Positions 7,762-17,190 of a DNA stretch of 64,000 bases are shown piece after piece. The stretch comes from a virus: the IMG/VR virus record IMGVR_UViG_3300044974_001280, positions 166,446-230,445 of that record; one strand, written 5' to 3'. Numbering within the stretch: position 1 is the stretch's first letter; each line of letters begins with the position of its first letter. A model generated the notes under the pieces. That model saw only the letters and a program-made list of their open reading frames with translations. It did no database searches and had not been told where the DNA came from. The translations under genes were made by a program, and so were the position numbers.

Positions 7762-8538
7762 TTGAAAACATTTCAAAAGCCCTCACAAGCCATCAAGTGG
7801 GCTAAGGAAAAATTGATCGATCACGGATATGTCGTACAGACCGAGAGATGGCAGGGTATACCTTCCCCTGACGACATGTGGGAAACCTTAAATACTTCTT
7901 TCTCTATGTTTGTCCCCCACACACTCGAAGAACTACGTGATGAGGTCAGACCTAATCTTCCCTGGGCGGACGATCATTTTGAAGAAAGAATCGGGGGCCA
8001 GCCGCTGAATCCACCTCCTTCTAACGAATGGTGGCCTTTCAACCAAAAGAAGAATTCCCAATTCAAAACAGAGGAGAAATTTTCTCACACTTATCCAGAA
8101 AGACTCTGGCCTAAATTTGCATCAGAAGAACCCAATTCGACCATGTTTGGCATTAGGTACAACTACGGTGACTTTGGTGATGTGATTGATTTGTTGGCAA
8201 GAGAACCTTTCACTAGACAGGCTTTTCTGCCCCTGTGGTTCCCGGAAGACACTGGATCTGTCCACGGGGAACGAGTTCCTTGTACAATCGGCTATCATTT
8301 TATGAGAAGAGCGGATTATCTACACATCGTGTATTACATCAGGTCCTGTGACTATCTCCGCCACTTTAGAGACGATATCTATATGGCTTGTCGGAAAGTT
8401 TTTTGGGTTCTAGAAAAATTGAGGGAAAGAAATCCCGAATCCTGGGGCGAGGTTAAACCTGGATTTTTTACCATGCACATCACTTCTTTGCATTGTTTCA
8501 ATAAGGAGAAAGAAGTTCTAAGACAAAATAATAAATAA
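7762..8538 (+). CDS. divergent thymidylate synthase/pyrimidine hydroxymethylase-like protein
   Basis: 258 residues from a TTG start. The segment TRQAFLPLWFPED, then VPCTIGYHF, then YYIRSCDYLRHFRDDIYMA lines up with the thymidylate synthase core: SRR, PPCH with the catalytic cysteine, and RSxDxxLGLPFN. Cysteine is kept, but the PPCH and GLPFN strings are changed to VPCT and HFRDD. It is therefore a distant superfamily member that might methylate or hydroxymethylate a pyrimidine nucleotide. A separate, canonical but split thymidylate synthase lies at 53.6-55.8 kb. That is consistent with this one making a modified base rather than dTMP, but this is inference. Confidence 0.68.
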   Translation: MKTFQKPSQAIKWAKEKLIDHGYVVQTERWQGIPSPDDMWETLNTSFSMFVPHTLEELRDEVRPNLPWADDHFEERIGGQPLNPPPSNEWWPFNQKKNSQFKTEEKFSHTYPERLWPKFASEEPNSTMFGIRYNYGDFGDVIDLLAREPFTRQAFLPLWFPEDTGSVHGERVPCTIGYHFMRRADYLHIVYYIRSCDYLRHFRDDIYMACRKVFWVLEKLRERNPESWGEVKPGFFTMHITSLHCFNKEKEVLRQNNK

Positions 8539-8545
8539 AAAAATT

Positions 8546-9475
8546 ATGATCTCTCTAAATCACATTTTACCGGATAGAAACGGGATAGACTTTACCAGTC
8601 ATTTTGACGAGGAAAGGGAAATTGTAATTAAGTTTATAGATTCTCACACAAGATTGTGTTATTGGGGTGACATAATTAATGTTTTTCCCAAATGTTCATA
8701 CTGGGTAGCATATAGCGGTAGAATCACAAAATTTATCACTTTTGTAGTAGAGGATTTGCAAACTGGAGAAATCCTACTCGAAGTTTGTGATTACTCAGAT
8801 ACTTTTAGGCATGATATAAGAAATTTGGACCCAAAGAACAGGTTGAAAAATATAGGAAGTAATCTTTCAAAAAAAGACTTAGTAACAGGGCTTGTACTTT
8901 GGGAGATTTTTTTAAGTGGGGAATACAACCACGAACATTGTAAAGTGGAACCTGGAGATGTTGTTGTTGATATTGGGGCAAACATCGGTTTCTTTTCCTT
9001 TTTTTCGATTACAAAAGGAGCTGCACAAGTTCACTCGTTTGAACCAGACCCCAAGCTATCAAGTTTTATTCAAACAAACTTCGGTGATTTGCCAATTCAT
9101 GTCCACAATTTAGCTGTGTGGTCGGAAAAAAAGGATTTGAAACTAAATATTCATGAGTCAAGTGTTTTGAATTCAGTTTCTGTTTCGTTCGATCACACCG
9201 ATGAAAGTGTTTTTTGTCAAGGAGTTGTCCTGGAAGAATGGGCAAAAGAAAATGAGGTAAAAATAGATTTTTTAAAAATAGACTGCGAGGGAGGTGAATG
9301 GGAAATTTTTCCAAACATGAGCTCTGAATTTTTAAAGTCTATACCAAAGATAGTTTTGGAATATCATATTCATCCTCCGGATCAATTATTGCTTATCTTT
9401 TCAGAAAATGGATTTCAAACACACCACACTGGAAATATGATCTGGGCTTGGCAGAATAAAAAGATCTTGTCTTAG
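8546..9475 (+). CDS. FkbM-family methyltransferase
   Basis: 309 residues. The C-terminal half has the FkbM pattern: VVDIGANIGFFS (SAM-binding), VHSFEPDP and FLKIDCEGGEWEIF. FkbM proteins O-methylate sugars or polyketides. The N-terminal 120 residues are unassigned and may bind the substrate. It starts seven bases after the preceding gene and is followed within a base by the next one. Confidence 0.88.
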   Translation: MISLNHILPDRNGIDFTSHFDEEREIVIKFIDSHTRLCYWGDIINVFPKCSYWVAYSGRITKFITFVVEDLQTGEILLEVCDYSDTFRHDIRNLDPKNRLKNIGSNLSKKDLVTGLVLWEIFLSGEYNHEHCKVEPGDVVVDIGANIGFFSFFSITKGAAQVHSFEPDPKLSSFIQTNFGDLPIHVHNLAVWSEKKDLKLNIHESSVLNSVSVSFDHTDESVFCQGVVLEEWAKENEVKIDFLKIDCEGGEWEIFPNMSSEFLKSIPKIVLEYHIHPPDQLLLIFSENGFQTHHTGNMIWAWQNKKILS

Positions 9476-9476
9476 C

Positions 9477-10598
9477 ATGAATTCTGATAATTTAATAGGA
9501 GAAAAAATATCAGATAAAAAGTTCTGTGTCATCATAGATGCATATCCCCAAACCACGGAGGAACAAGAAATTCTTCTGGCCAATCTAAAAATTTTTCAAC
9601 AAAATGAGATAGACGTTCTTTTAACTAGCCACCATCCATGTACTCCCGAGATTATTGAAAACACTACTTATTTTATTTTTGAAAGGAAAAACAATTATCA
9701 TTTCCTTGATTCAGACATTCTAAATTACAATCTAGAGGGAATACAAAATCCAGTTTACCTGAAATACATTCAAATAGGAAATGAAATGTTTAGAGACCAT
9801 TTGGTTGTTACCGGTTGGTCGGTTTCCATTGTCTCCCAATTTGTTAATTCGATTAAATTTTTGTGGTCAAAGGGATATGAATTTGCCTTTTATTTTGTTG
9901 GAGATTTCAAATGTCCGGATAATATTCAACAAAAATTCTCTGAAATTTTTTCGAATTTAGGGGAGCACAAAAATTACTTTATAAAAAATAATCCAAATTT
10001 TAGTAGCTGGTATTGCCCACACCTTTTTGGGTTTACTTTGGACGAAAGTTTGATTCAAAAAATTCCAAATCTCGATTTTTCGGATAATTCCAATTTTCAA
10101 AAGATTTTTCCCAATTGTGGTCTTGAAGATGTGATGCTAAAACTTTTTGGCGGGGATAATAATCTAGTTGATGAACATTCCGAGATGGATAAATTTTTCG
10201 GATTCGGAAATTGGAATACAGTAAGTTCGATCATAAAACCTGGGCCAAGCGCTTTACATTTCACCACAACTTCTTCACTATTCTGGAAGGAAGATCTATC
10301 GGATTGTTATTTACTTTTAAATGTTGAACCAGGTTGCCCTTGTAATGAAGTCAGCTTCTCCATTAAGATTATTACTGAAAATTCAGAAGAAATTTTCCAT
10401 CGCGAAATAATTCTAGGAAAGGGAGGGTGGTACAAAGAAAAATTGAATGATTTGTTTGTAGATGGGGACTCTGTAGTTTTCACAAAAAAATTACATAATA
10501 TAGAAGATGAAACATGTCAATTCACAGATTCTATAAAAATTAAAAGAGAAAACTTGTCTAAATATGCTTTGGTAAAAAATTACTATAAAATCGAATGA
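9477..10598 (+). CDS. putative glycosyltransferase, family A of this cluster
   Basis: 373 residues. The N-terminus (KFCVIIDAYPQTTEEQ, then DVLLTSHHPCTPEI and YFIFERKN) shares the layout of the genes at 3414 and 13607. The C-terminal part from about residue 265 is beta-rich, as in the 3414 protein, and could be an accessory binding domain. No classical DXD is obvious. It overlaps the next GT2 start by four bases (ATGA). Confidence 0.6.
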   Translation: MNSDNLIGEKISDKKFCVIIDAYPQTTEEQEILLANLKIFQQNEIDVLLTSHHPCTPEIIENTTYFIFERKNNYHFLDSDILNYNLEGIQNPVYLKYIQIGNEMFRDHLVVTGWSVSIVSQFVNSIKFLWSKGYEFAFYFVGDFKCPDNIQQKFSEIFSNLGEHKNYFIKNNPNFSSWYCPHLFGFTLDESLIQKIPNLDFSDNSNFQKIFPNCGLEDVMLKLFGGDNNLVDEHSEMDKFFGFGNWNTVSSIIKPGPSALHFTTTSSLFWKEDLSDCYLLLNVEPGCPCNEVSFSIKIITENSEEIFHREIILGKGGWYKEKLNDLFVDGDSVVFTKKLHNIEDETCQFTDSIKIKRENLSKYALVKNYYKIE

Positions 10599-11365
10599 AA
10601 AGAAAAGAAATAAGTGTTATAATGCCGGTCTACAATTATGCTTATTTTTTAGATCGTGCTTTTTTTTCCGTTTACGTGCAAAAAATCGACTGCAATATTC
10701 ATTTTATAGCCTGCGATGACTGTTCTACAGATCAAAGTCTGGCTATTTTACACAGATTAAAAAATTTTGAAAACGAAAATTTTAAAATTTCGATATTTTC
10801 CAATAAAGAAAACAAAGGATTTATAGAAACCGTTATTTTTCTTCTCAAAAATTGTTCAACTTCTTATGTTGCTTATATAGACCCAGATGATTATTGGATA
10901 GATCCATATAAACTAAAAAAACAATTTGATTTTTTAGAAAATAATCCTGATTTTTCTCTCGTTAGCACTGGATATTTGATTAGTGAAGGAAGAAAATTGG
11001 TTCCCTCGGCGGATGGGAGCTTTTGGATTGCTGCTATGACAGAGTATAACTCCGTTTTACATCCAATTAGTGACGGAGAAATTGACAAAAAACTTTTACA
11101 TCATAGTAACTTGTGCTACTCATCATCAAGATTTTTTAGAAATTTCACTGACATTGATTTAAGTTATGTTAAAAATAAGCATTTCATAGATTGGGCTACC
11201 AATTTTGAATTATCTCTTCGCGGTAGAATAGGATATCTTGATTATCCATCATTTGTTTATGAAAAAAAAGAAGATTCAATGTCATCTAAAGCTCAAACTG
11301 AAATAACAGAAAAAGATTTAGATGAAATTAAATCGATTTTCAATCAAAAATTTCATAATTTTTAA
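10595..11365 (+). CDS. family 2 glycosyltransferase
   Basis: 256 residues with ISVIMPVYNYAYFLD, FIACDDCSTDQS and YIDPDDYWIDPYKL, the standard GT2 donor and metal sites. Closely related to the 5108 gene over its whole length, so the two probably arose by duplication and now add different sugars. It overlaps the preceding gene by four bases. Confidence 0.9.
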   Translation: MKRKEISVIMPVYNYAYFLDRAFFSVYVQKIDCNIHFIACDDCSTDQSLAILHRLKNFENENFKISIFSNKENKGFIETVIFLLKNCSTSYVAYIDPDDYWIDPYKLKKQFDFLENNPDFSLVSTGYLISEGRKLVPSADGSFWIAAMTEYNSVLHPISDGEIDKKLLHHSNLCYSSSRFFRNFTDIDLSYVKNKHFIDWATNFELSLRGRIGYLDYPSFVYEKKEDSMSSKAQTEITEKDLDEIKSIFNQKFHNF

Positions 11366-11376
11366 ATTTTTTAAGA

Positions 11377-12537
11377 ATGAAAAATATTCAATTATTCAAA
11401 CCTAAGTTCAGAACATCAGAAATCTGGGAACATATGCAAGAGTGTATGGAAATAGGATGGACAGGTTTAGGTTTTAAAACTCAGCAGATTGAAGAAGAAT
11501 GGAAAAAATACACCGGATTTAAGCATGCGCATTTTCTAAATTCGAACACCTCTGGTTTGCATCTTGCCTTAAAAATTTTAAAAGACGCCAATAAATGGAA
11601 AGAAGGAGACGAGATTATCACGTCCCCCTTAACTTTTGTGTCTTCAAATCACGCAATAATGTACGAAAGACTGAGACCAATCTTTGCAGACGTAGATGAA
11701 TTTCTATGTCTGGATCCAAAATCAGTAGAATCAAAAATCACCAAAAAAACCAAAGCTGTTTTATTTGTGGGAATTGGGGGTAATGCCGGGAGGTTCGATG
11801 AAATAGTAAATTTTTGCCAACGCAAAGGCCTTAAAATTATTTTAGATGCCGCACATATGGCTGGAACCTGGATAAAAAACAAAACAGAGGTTGGTGTTGG
11901 TTACTCGAAAGATCATGTTGGTTTAGATGCTGATGTTTCTATTTTTAGTTTTCAGGCGGTCAAAAATCTTCCGACCGCAGATTCGGGAATGATCTGTTTC
12001 AAGAATGAAGATTATGACGTATTAGCCAGAAAATTATCTTGGCTTGGAATTTCTAAAGACACTTACCAAAGATCACACGACAAAGGAAGTTATAAATGGG
12101 AATATGATCTCGTTGATGTTGGTTTCAAATATCATGGTAATTCTATGATGGCTTCGATGGCTTTAGTTGGTTTGAAATATCTTGAAGAGGATAACACCAG
12201 AAGAAGAGAAATCTGCCAAATGTATGAAAAGTCATTTCAATCTGCAGGCATCCAGTCAGTTAAAGTTTCTCCGTACACAGAACTTTCTTCTAGGCATTTG
12301 TATCAAATTGTTGTGGAAGAAAGAAACAAAACTATGGAATTTTTAAATATTCGTGGGATATATCCAGGAGTTCATTATCGTGATAATACCCATTATGATA
12401 TGTACAAATCACAATTTGGGTTGAATCCGAATTCATTGAACCTGAGCGAGAAAATTATTAGTTTACCTTTACATTTATTTTTAACCGATGATGATATTGA
12501 ATTTGTGATTCAAAACGTTATCGAATCACAAAAATAA
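11377..12537 (+). CDS. DegT/DnrJ/EryC1-type sugar aminotransferase
   Basis: 386 residues, the normal length for the family. The PLP-binding lysine is K196 in FSFQAVKNLP; the aspartate holding the pyridine nitrogen is D157 in ILDAAH; NTSGLHLAL gives the phosphate-binding segment. These enzymes transfer an amino group from glutamate to a keto-sugar nucleotide. A GNAT acetyltransferase follows six bases later, so the product may be an N-acetylated amino sugar. Confidence 0.9.
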   Translation: MKNIQLFKPKFRTSEIWEHMQECMEIGWTGLGFKTQQIEEEWKKYTGFKHAHFLNSNTSGLHLALKILKDANKWKEGDEIITSPLTFVSSNHAIMYERLRPIFADVDEFLCLDPKSVESKITKKTKAVLFVGIGGNAGRFDEIVNFCQRKGLKIILDAAHMAGTWIKNKTEVGVGYSKDHVGLDADVSIFSFQAVKNLPTADSGMICFKNEDYDVLARKLSWLGISKDTYQRSHDKGSYKWEYDLVDVGFKYHGNSMMASMALVGLKYLEEDNTRRREICQMYEKSFQSAGIQSVKVSPYTELSSRHLYQIVVEERNKTMEFLNIRGIYPGVHYRDNTHYDMYKSQFGLNPNSLNLSEKIISLPLHLFLTDDDIEFVIQNVIESQK

Positions 12538-12542
12538 CATTT

Positions 12543-12947
12543 ATGACCATTCGCGAATTTCAGAAGGGAGATGAAGCTGGATTACTGGAAATCTTGAAGG
12601 AGACCTGGTACATCACAGAAATACAAGAAAACGTTTTATCTGAATGGATGACAAATAATTACAATTTTGTTGCGGTTGAAGAACAAGAAATCATAGGAAC
12701 AATTACACTCCATCTCCAAAGAAAATTAATCCGAAATGGCGGGTTAGCAGGATTCATTGAAGATGTGGCGGTGAAAGAAAAATTTAGAGGTAATAAAATT
12801 GGTTTTTTATTGGTTCAAAAAGCTTTGGAAAAAGCCAGGGATCTTGGATGTTATAAGGTTATTCTATCCTGTTTCGATGAGAGAATTAATTTCTATGAAA
12901 GATGTGGATTTTTCAGGGAGTGCAATACTATGAGAGTGGATCTTTAA
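12543..12947 (+). CDS. GNAT-family N-acetyltransferase
   Basis: 134 residues. The acetyl-CoA motif is seen as DVAVKEKFRGNKIGFLLVQ, followed by INFYERCGF near the end, as in glucosamine-6-phosphate acetyltransferases and other GNATs. Coupled to the preceding aminotransferase, it probably acetylates the new amino sugar. A role on protein or antibiotic substrates cannot be excluded. Confidence 0.85.
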   Translation: MTIREFQKGDEAGLLEILKETWYITEIQENVLSEWMTNNYNFVAVEEQEIIGTITLHLQRKLIRNGGLAGFIEDVAVKEKFRGNKIGFLLVQKALEKARDLGCYKVILSCFDERINFYERCGFFRECNTMRVDL

Positions 12948-12957
12948 AATAAAAAAA

Positions 12958-13599
12958 ATGAACAATTCATACAACTTAAATTTAGATGGTATCATGGATG
13001 GACATCTAAAAACTTTATATAGAGGAATTATAACTGAAAAATCCCCATTTGATTACGTAATGTATCAAATGATAATTAATGAAATAAGACCCGATTTGAT
13101 AATAGAAATAGGGACTAATTATGGAGGATCGTGTCTGTATTTGGGTGATATTTTAAATAATATAGGTAAAGGTATGGTTCATACTGTGGATATTCAGGAT
13201 GAAACTTTTTTATCAAATTCCGAAGAAAAGAGGGGTTTGATTAATCGACATCCAAGAATTCAGAGATTCTTGGGAGGTTATCAAGAATACAACTTGGATT
13301 ATGCATCCTCATTTAAAAAAATTATGTTGATTGAAGATGGGTCACACAACTATAACGATGTTTTGTCTGTGATGAATAAATTCAAAGATTTAATCAGCGA
13401 AGATTCCTATATGATCGTTGAAGACGGAACTGTGAATTGGATGGGCATCGAAAAAAACTATGACGGAGGTCCTCTTAGAGCGATAGAAGAATTTTTACCA
13501 CAAAATCCACAATTCGAAATAGATAGAAAATGGTGTGATTTTTATGGTTACAATGTCACTTTTAATCCAAATGGATATTTAAAAAAAATTAATTTTTAA
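12958..13599 (+). CDS. CmcI-like SAM-dependent hydroxylase/methyltransferase
   Basis: 213 residues. LIIEIGTNYGGSCLYLGD is the SAM site of the CmcI/rhamnosyl O-methyltransferase group, with IMLIEDGSHNYNDV and DSYMIVEDG as the metal-binding and product strands. Members methylate sugars in cell-surface glycans. It is the third methyltransferase-fold protein in the cluster. Confidence 0.85.
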   Translation: MNNSYNLNLDGIMDGHLKTLYRGIITEKSPFDYVMYQMIINEIRPDLIIEIGTNYGGSCLYLGDILNNIGKGMVHTVDIQDETFLSNSEEKRGLINRHPRIQRFLGGYQEYNLDYASSFKKIMLIEDGSHNYNDVLSVMNKFKDLISEDSYMIVEDGTVNWMGIEKNYDGGPLRAIEEFLPQNPQFEIDRKWCDFYGYNVTFNPNGYLKKINF

Positions 13600-13606
13600 A
13601 AGAATT

Positions 13607-14533
13607 ATGAAAAAATTAGTTTTAATTAGTTCTCATTGTGATTCAGAAGAAAAAAGAAAAGTTCTAAAAATTAATTTGGAACTTTTAAGGCAAATAGACA
13701 CATCTATTTTGCTTTATTCGTCTATTCATCTGGAAAGAGACATTCTAAACTTAGTTGATTTTTATTTTTTCAACCCAAATAACCCATTAAAAGAGGATTC
13801 TTCTAACCTTTTTTGGAAAGAAGAATTTTTTGGAGCGAAAAAAATTAAATTTTACAGATTTTGGAGAAATAACCGTTTTGCTGGGTTTTCTCAGGTTCTG
13901 AAATTAGTTCAACTTGCAAGGATTCTAAATTATGACATGAATTATTTTATGCTATATGATTTGGTCATCGATAATCAAATTTTAAATTTCATCAAATACA
14001 AAAACCAAGAATCTTTTTTTGCTTTTAGAACAACCGAAAATGGAAAAAAATTAATTAATGATTGTGCTTCCCAATTTTTTTCCGTCTCACAATCAAAATT
14101 AGAAAATCTAGAATCTGAATTTATTTGGGAAAGATGTTTGGAGTTTGATTGTGCGGAACACTTTTGGGCAGATCTTGCCCAAAAAATTAATGTTTCAATT
14201 AACAGGGATTTTATTATCGAAGATCATATTTACACTTTTCGTAATTGGCACGAAGATTTTTACAATTATTCTCCCTGGCAGGAATTCAAAATTTATTTCT
14301 CCAAAAATGTTGGCACCGCAGATCCCCAACACTGTTTGGTTTACGATGTGAAACAACCCTTGGAAATCTTTATAAGAAAGGATAACGATATCCAAAAGAT
14401 GACAATATCAGAGTTCCAACAATTTGAGATTGATCCTAGTTTACAAAAATTCGAGTTTTGGAGAAATGGTAAAATTTTTGACGTTTTGGATCAAGCCGAA
14501 AAGTTTCCAGGAGGAGGATGGGAATTTGTATGA
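13607..14533 (+). CDS. putative glycosyltransferase, family A of this cluster
   Basis: 308 residues with the same N-terminal layout as the genes at 3414 and 9477: KKLVLISSHCDSEEKR, SILLYSS, DFYFFNPNNPL. A YFMLYDLVID segment takes the place of the ECDN segment of the 3414 protein, so a metal site is less clear. Its last codons overlap the start of the next gene by four bases. Confidence 0.6.
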   Translation: MKKLVLISSHCDSEEKRKVLKINLELLRQIDTSILLYSSIHLERDILNLVDFYFFNPNNPLKEDSSNLFWKEEFFGAKKIKFYRFWRNNRFAGFSQVLKLVQLARILNYDMNYFMLYDLVIDNQILNFIKYKNQESFFAFRTTENGKKLINDCASQFFSVSQSKLENLESEFIWERCLEFDCAEHFWADLAQKINVSINRDFIIEDHIYTFRNWHEDFYNYSPWQEFKIYFSKNVGTADPQHCLVYDVKQPLEIFIRKDNDIQKMTISEFQQFEIDPSLQKFEFWRNGKIFDVLDQAEKFPGGGWEFV

Positions 14534-15519
14534 AAAGAGCTTTTATTACACATGCCACTGAAAATTATCTAGACATAGCCAAAAATTTAGCTACAAGTAT
14601 AGAACTCTTCTCTAAATTTCCTATTATTGTTTGCGGTGTAAATTGCTCTCCTGATGCGTCCCTTTTCTTTAAAGGACTGGAAAAAGTTATCTTTAGAAAT
14701 TTAGATCTAGAACTGGATGAAGACTACCTAGATAATTTTACTCATCAAGCTAATGGTAATTTTTACGTTACCAGAGAAAATCCAAAAATTTATAAAATTT
14801 TATGTGCTAAGACTATGGCTATGCAGCTGGCTTTAGAAGAAGGTTTCGAAGAGCTCTGCTACTTAGATTCGGATTGTATAGCTTCTCCTATAATCGACGA
14901 AATGTTCGATTGGATGCCCATCGTAAAAGACTACCCAGTTTGCACGGAGGGCATTCATCAATATATGATCATAGTCGAGCCAAATGGGTTTGAAAGAGGA
15001 AATCCATTTGAAGGGTGCTGGCCAAAGGCCGATTTAACCAAAACCCTAGAATGGCCTTTAATGCAATTTTTAGAAATGCCTGCGGAATCTAGGGGAACCT
15101 ACAGAACAACCAACGTTATACTCTGTAATTCATCTTGTTTGAATTTTGTTAAAACATGGAGGGAATTCTGTTTTCTGCTTCCCAAATTGAAAATTAGTTT
15201 ATCTAGGGTTGCCGCTTTTCACGAAGAGACAATCTACAACGTTTTATCGTGGAAAAAAACCAACGAAGGATTTCCACTATGCTATATAAATTTAAGAGAT
15301 GGGATCAACACGGTTTGTCATTTTTATGAAGAGGGACATCCAGGATTTTCCACCTGGATGTCGGAGGAAAATAAGGACTATTCTCTTAATTTTTATAGAA
15401 TTCCTCCTTCTAAAAGGGACATCAAGGTTCTCCACGGCGAGAAAAGACCGGAAGAATTTCTGAAAATTTTAGATTATTTGAAACATCTCCAGCAATCTAA
15501 TTATTTTAACACTTTATAA
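14530..15519 (+). CDS. GT8-like glycosyltransferase
   Basis: About 329 residues from the ATG that overlaps the previous stop (ATGA); an ATG four codons earlier at 14518 is also possible. RAFITHATENYLDIAKNL starts the fold, and ELCYLDSDCIA (about 110-120) is a clear DXD site with the strand before it. TTNVILCNSS and later HGEK resemble the catalytic end of GT-A retaining transferases. Confidence 0.75.
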   Translation: MKRAFITHATENYLDIAKNLATSIELFSKFPIIVCGVNCSPDASLFFKGLEKVIFRNLDLELDEDYLDNFTHQANGNFYVTRENPKIYKILCAKTMAMQLALEEGFEELCYLDSDCIASPIIDEMFDWMPIVKDYPVCTEGIHQYMIIVEPNGFERGNPFEGCWPKADLTKTLEWPLMQFLEMPAESRGTYRTTNVILCNSSCLNFVKTWREFCFLLPKLKISLSRVAAFHEETIYNVLSWKKTNEGFPLCYINLRDGINTVCHFYEEGHPGFSTWMSEENKDYSLNFYRIPPSKRDIKVLHGEKRPEEFLKILDYLKHLQQSNYFNTL

Positions 15520-15520
15520 C

Positions 15521-16255
15521 ATGGATCTTTCTTTGGTTGTTCACACGTGTGATTCGTACCATCAGTTTTGGTTTGGTATGTTGTATTCCTTAGACCTGTA
15601 CTGGGATTTTGAAAAAATCCCTGTTTATTGGGCATCCGAAGAACGGAATGTCAAGGATTTTGAACTTTCGTGCAGGGGTCACCTCTTCAAGCCTAACTCC
15701 GCGATGCAAAGCATTTTGACCGGAAAGACGGATAAAAATGGATTTTCCACCAGAATGAAAAAAACCTTATCCGAAATTACCTCAAAATGGATCATTTATC
15801 TCCAGGAAGATATGTGGCTAAAATCTTCTTTTCCCTATCCCGTTTTAGAACAACTTTTGCTGTTCGCAGAAGTCCAAAAGGCGGAATCCATCAAGATTCA
15901 CACCAAATTACACTATTACGATGCCTACCGCCTAGATCCTACCCCTTACGTCATTAACAAGGTTAGGATCATGAAGCACAGTCAAGGAGAAAATTATCTC
16001 CACTCTCATAATGCAACTATCTGGAATAGAGAGTACTTAATCCAAAACATTGTTGATGGAGAAGATCCCTGGACAAACGAGGTTGAAGGGTCTAAAAGAA
16101 TGAGCAGCAAAGTTCACAATCATTATCACTATAACGTCCACTGGTATTCCCAGCCTGGAGTTTGTGATAAGGGCCAACCTTCAGCAGAGTATTACCTTAT
16201 GGGTCCTATTTTAGATGACCTAATGAGCATGAAATTATCGTCCGAAAAATTTTAA
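15521..16255 (+). CDS. putative glycosyltransferase
   Basis: 244 residues starting two bases after the previous stop. LSLVVHTCDSYHQFW opens the fold and IIYLQEDMWL is an acidic metal-site-like segment, followed by an aromatic, histidine-rich C-terminus (KVHNHYHYNVHW). It is most likely the last sugar-transfer gene of the cluster. The family was not identified. Confidence 0.6.
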   Translation: MDLSLVVHTCDSYHQFWFGMLYSLDLYWDFEKIPVYWASEERNVKDFELSCRGHLFKPNSAMQSILTGKTDKNGFSTRMKKTLSEITSKWIIYLQEDMWLKSSFPYPVLEQLLLFAEVQKAESIKIHTKLHYYDAYRLDPTPYVINKVRIMKHSQGENYLHSHNATIWNREYLIQNIVDGEDPWTNEVEGSKRMSSKVHNHYHYNVHWYSQPGVCDKGQPSAEYYLMGPILDDLMSMKLSSEKF

Positions 16256-16266
16256 AAATAAACAGC

Positions 16267-16548
16267 ATGCAAATCCCCCCTAAAAGAATCAGAAAGCCAG
16301 AGGATTCTCTGATGAAACATTATCAGGAACAATACGTCAGAAATCAAAACAAGTGGATTCGAAGATCCAAACTCTTGCCAGAACACTTAGATCAAGAATT
16401 TCTATTGGAAGGTGAAAAATACTGTCTTCGGGGTAGTACCAGTCCCGTTCAAGTTGTGGTTGAAAAAAAATCCACCTCCGAATACTTTATCATGTCCATT
16501 GATCCCGTTACAAAATCAATTTTAGGAGAGCCAGAAGTTGAAGATTAA
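16267..16548 (+). CDS. small basic protein of unknown function
   Basis: 93 residues, lysine- and arginine-rich in the first half, then a short beta-like region. No motif recognised. It follows the glycan cluster by 11 bases and overlaps the next gene. Confidence 0.6.
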   Translation: MQIPPKRIRKPEDSLMKHYQEQYVRNQNKWIRRSKLLPEHLDQEFLLEGEKYCLRGSTSPVQVVVEKKSTSEYFIMSIDPVTKSILGEPEVED

Positions 16549-16744
16549 GATTCTTACCACCTCGCCCAGAACACATCTGGAAGTTTGTTCCCTTATTAAT
16601 CTTCATAAGGTTGAAATCTTAGAAAACAAATTTGATGAAGAAGGATTTTATAGTTTTTTTTTACTAGAAAGTCTACCTATCTACGTTGATGATTTTATTC
16701 TAATTCCCGACATAAAAGTTCACTGGAACAAGGAAATCCAGTAA
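16538..16744 (+). CDS. small protein of unknown function
   Basis: 68 residues from a TTG start that overlaps the end of the previous gene. Mixed alpha/beta composition, no motif recognised. The start is uncertain, but the frame stays open with plausible composition. Confidence 0.5.
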   Translation: MKIKILTTSPRTHLEVCSLINLHKVEILENKFDEEGFYSFFLLESLPIYVDDFILIPDIKVHWNKEIQ

Positions 16745-16764
16745 AAAATGAGTCCTGATGCAGA

Positions 16765-16772
16765 TATATAAT
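16765..16772 (+). promoter_or_regulatory. late-type promoter box
   Basis: TATATAAT within CAGATATATAATC, seven bases before the ATG at 16780, so the leader would be nearly absent. Confidence 0.4.
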
Positions 16773-16779
16773 CTCAGTT

Positions 16780-17181
16780 ATGGAAACTCAAAAACCGATT
16801 TCAGAGATCATCAGGGAGGTTTTACAGGATGAATTAAACTCTATGAGGGAAAGATCTCCAGGCCACGATCTAAGGATCATCCAGATCAGCATGGAGGAAC
16901 TCAAAGCAGCTCAGTCTGAAATGAAAAAAGATCTCTCGGAGCTAAAGAAAAAACTTCTGGATCCAGATGATGGTGTGATCGTCAAAGTAAACGAAAACAC
17001 CAAATTCAGACTAGAACAACAGAGACAGAAGGAGAAAGATGAGGTTGAATACCGGAACCTCTTACTAGAACACTCTGACCTCATGAAGTGGAAAGGGGGG
17101 ATCACCAAAGCTATGTGGATCTTTTTCACCACTTTGGTTGGGATTTTAGCAAAAATCTTTTTCCTATCTGATACAAATTAA
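16780..17181 (+). CDS. coiled-coil protein with C-terminal membrane anchor
   Basis: 133 residues. A long charged helix (about 35-100, with MKKDLSELKKKLLD) precedes one hydrophobic segment near the end (MWIFFTTLVGILAKIFF). This is a tail-anchored layout. Partners and role are unknown. Confidence 0.7.
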   Translation: METQKPISEIIREVLQDELNSMRERSPGHDLRIIQISMEELKAAQSEMKKDLSELKKKLLDPDDGVIVKVNENTKFRLEQQRQKEKDEVEYRNLLLEHSDLMKWKGGITKAMWIFFTTLVGILAKIFFLSDTN

Positions 17182-17190
17182 AAAAACACC

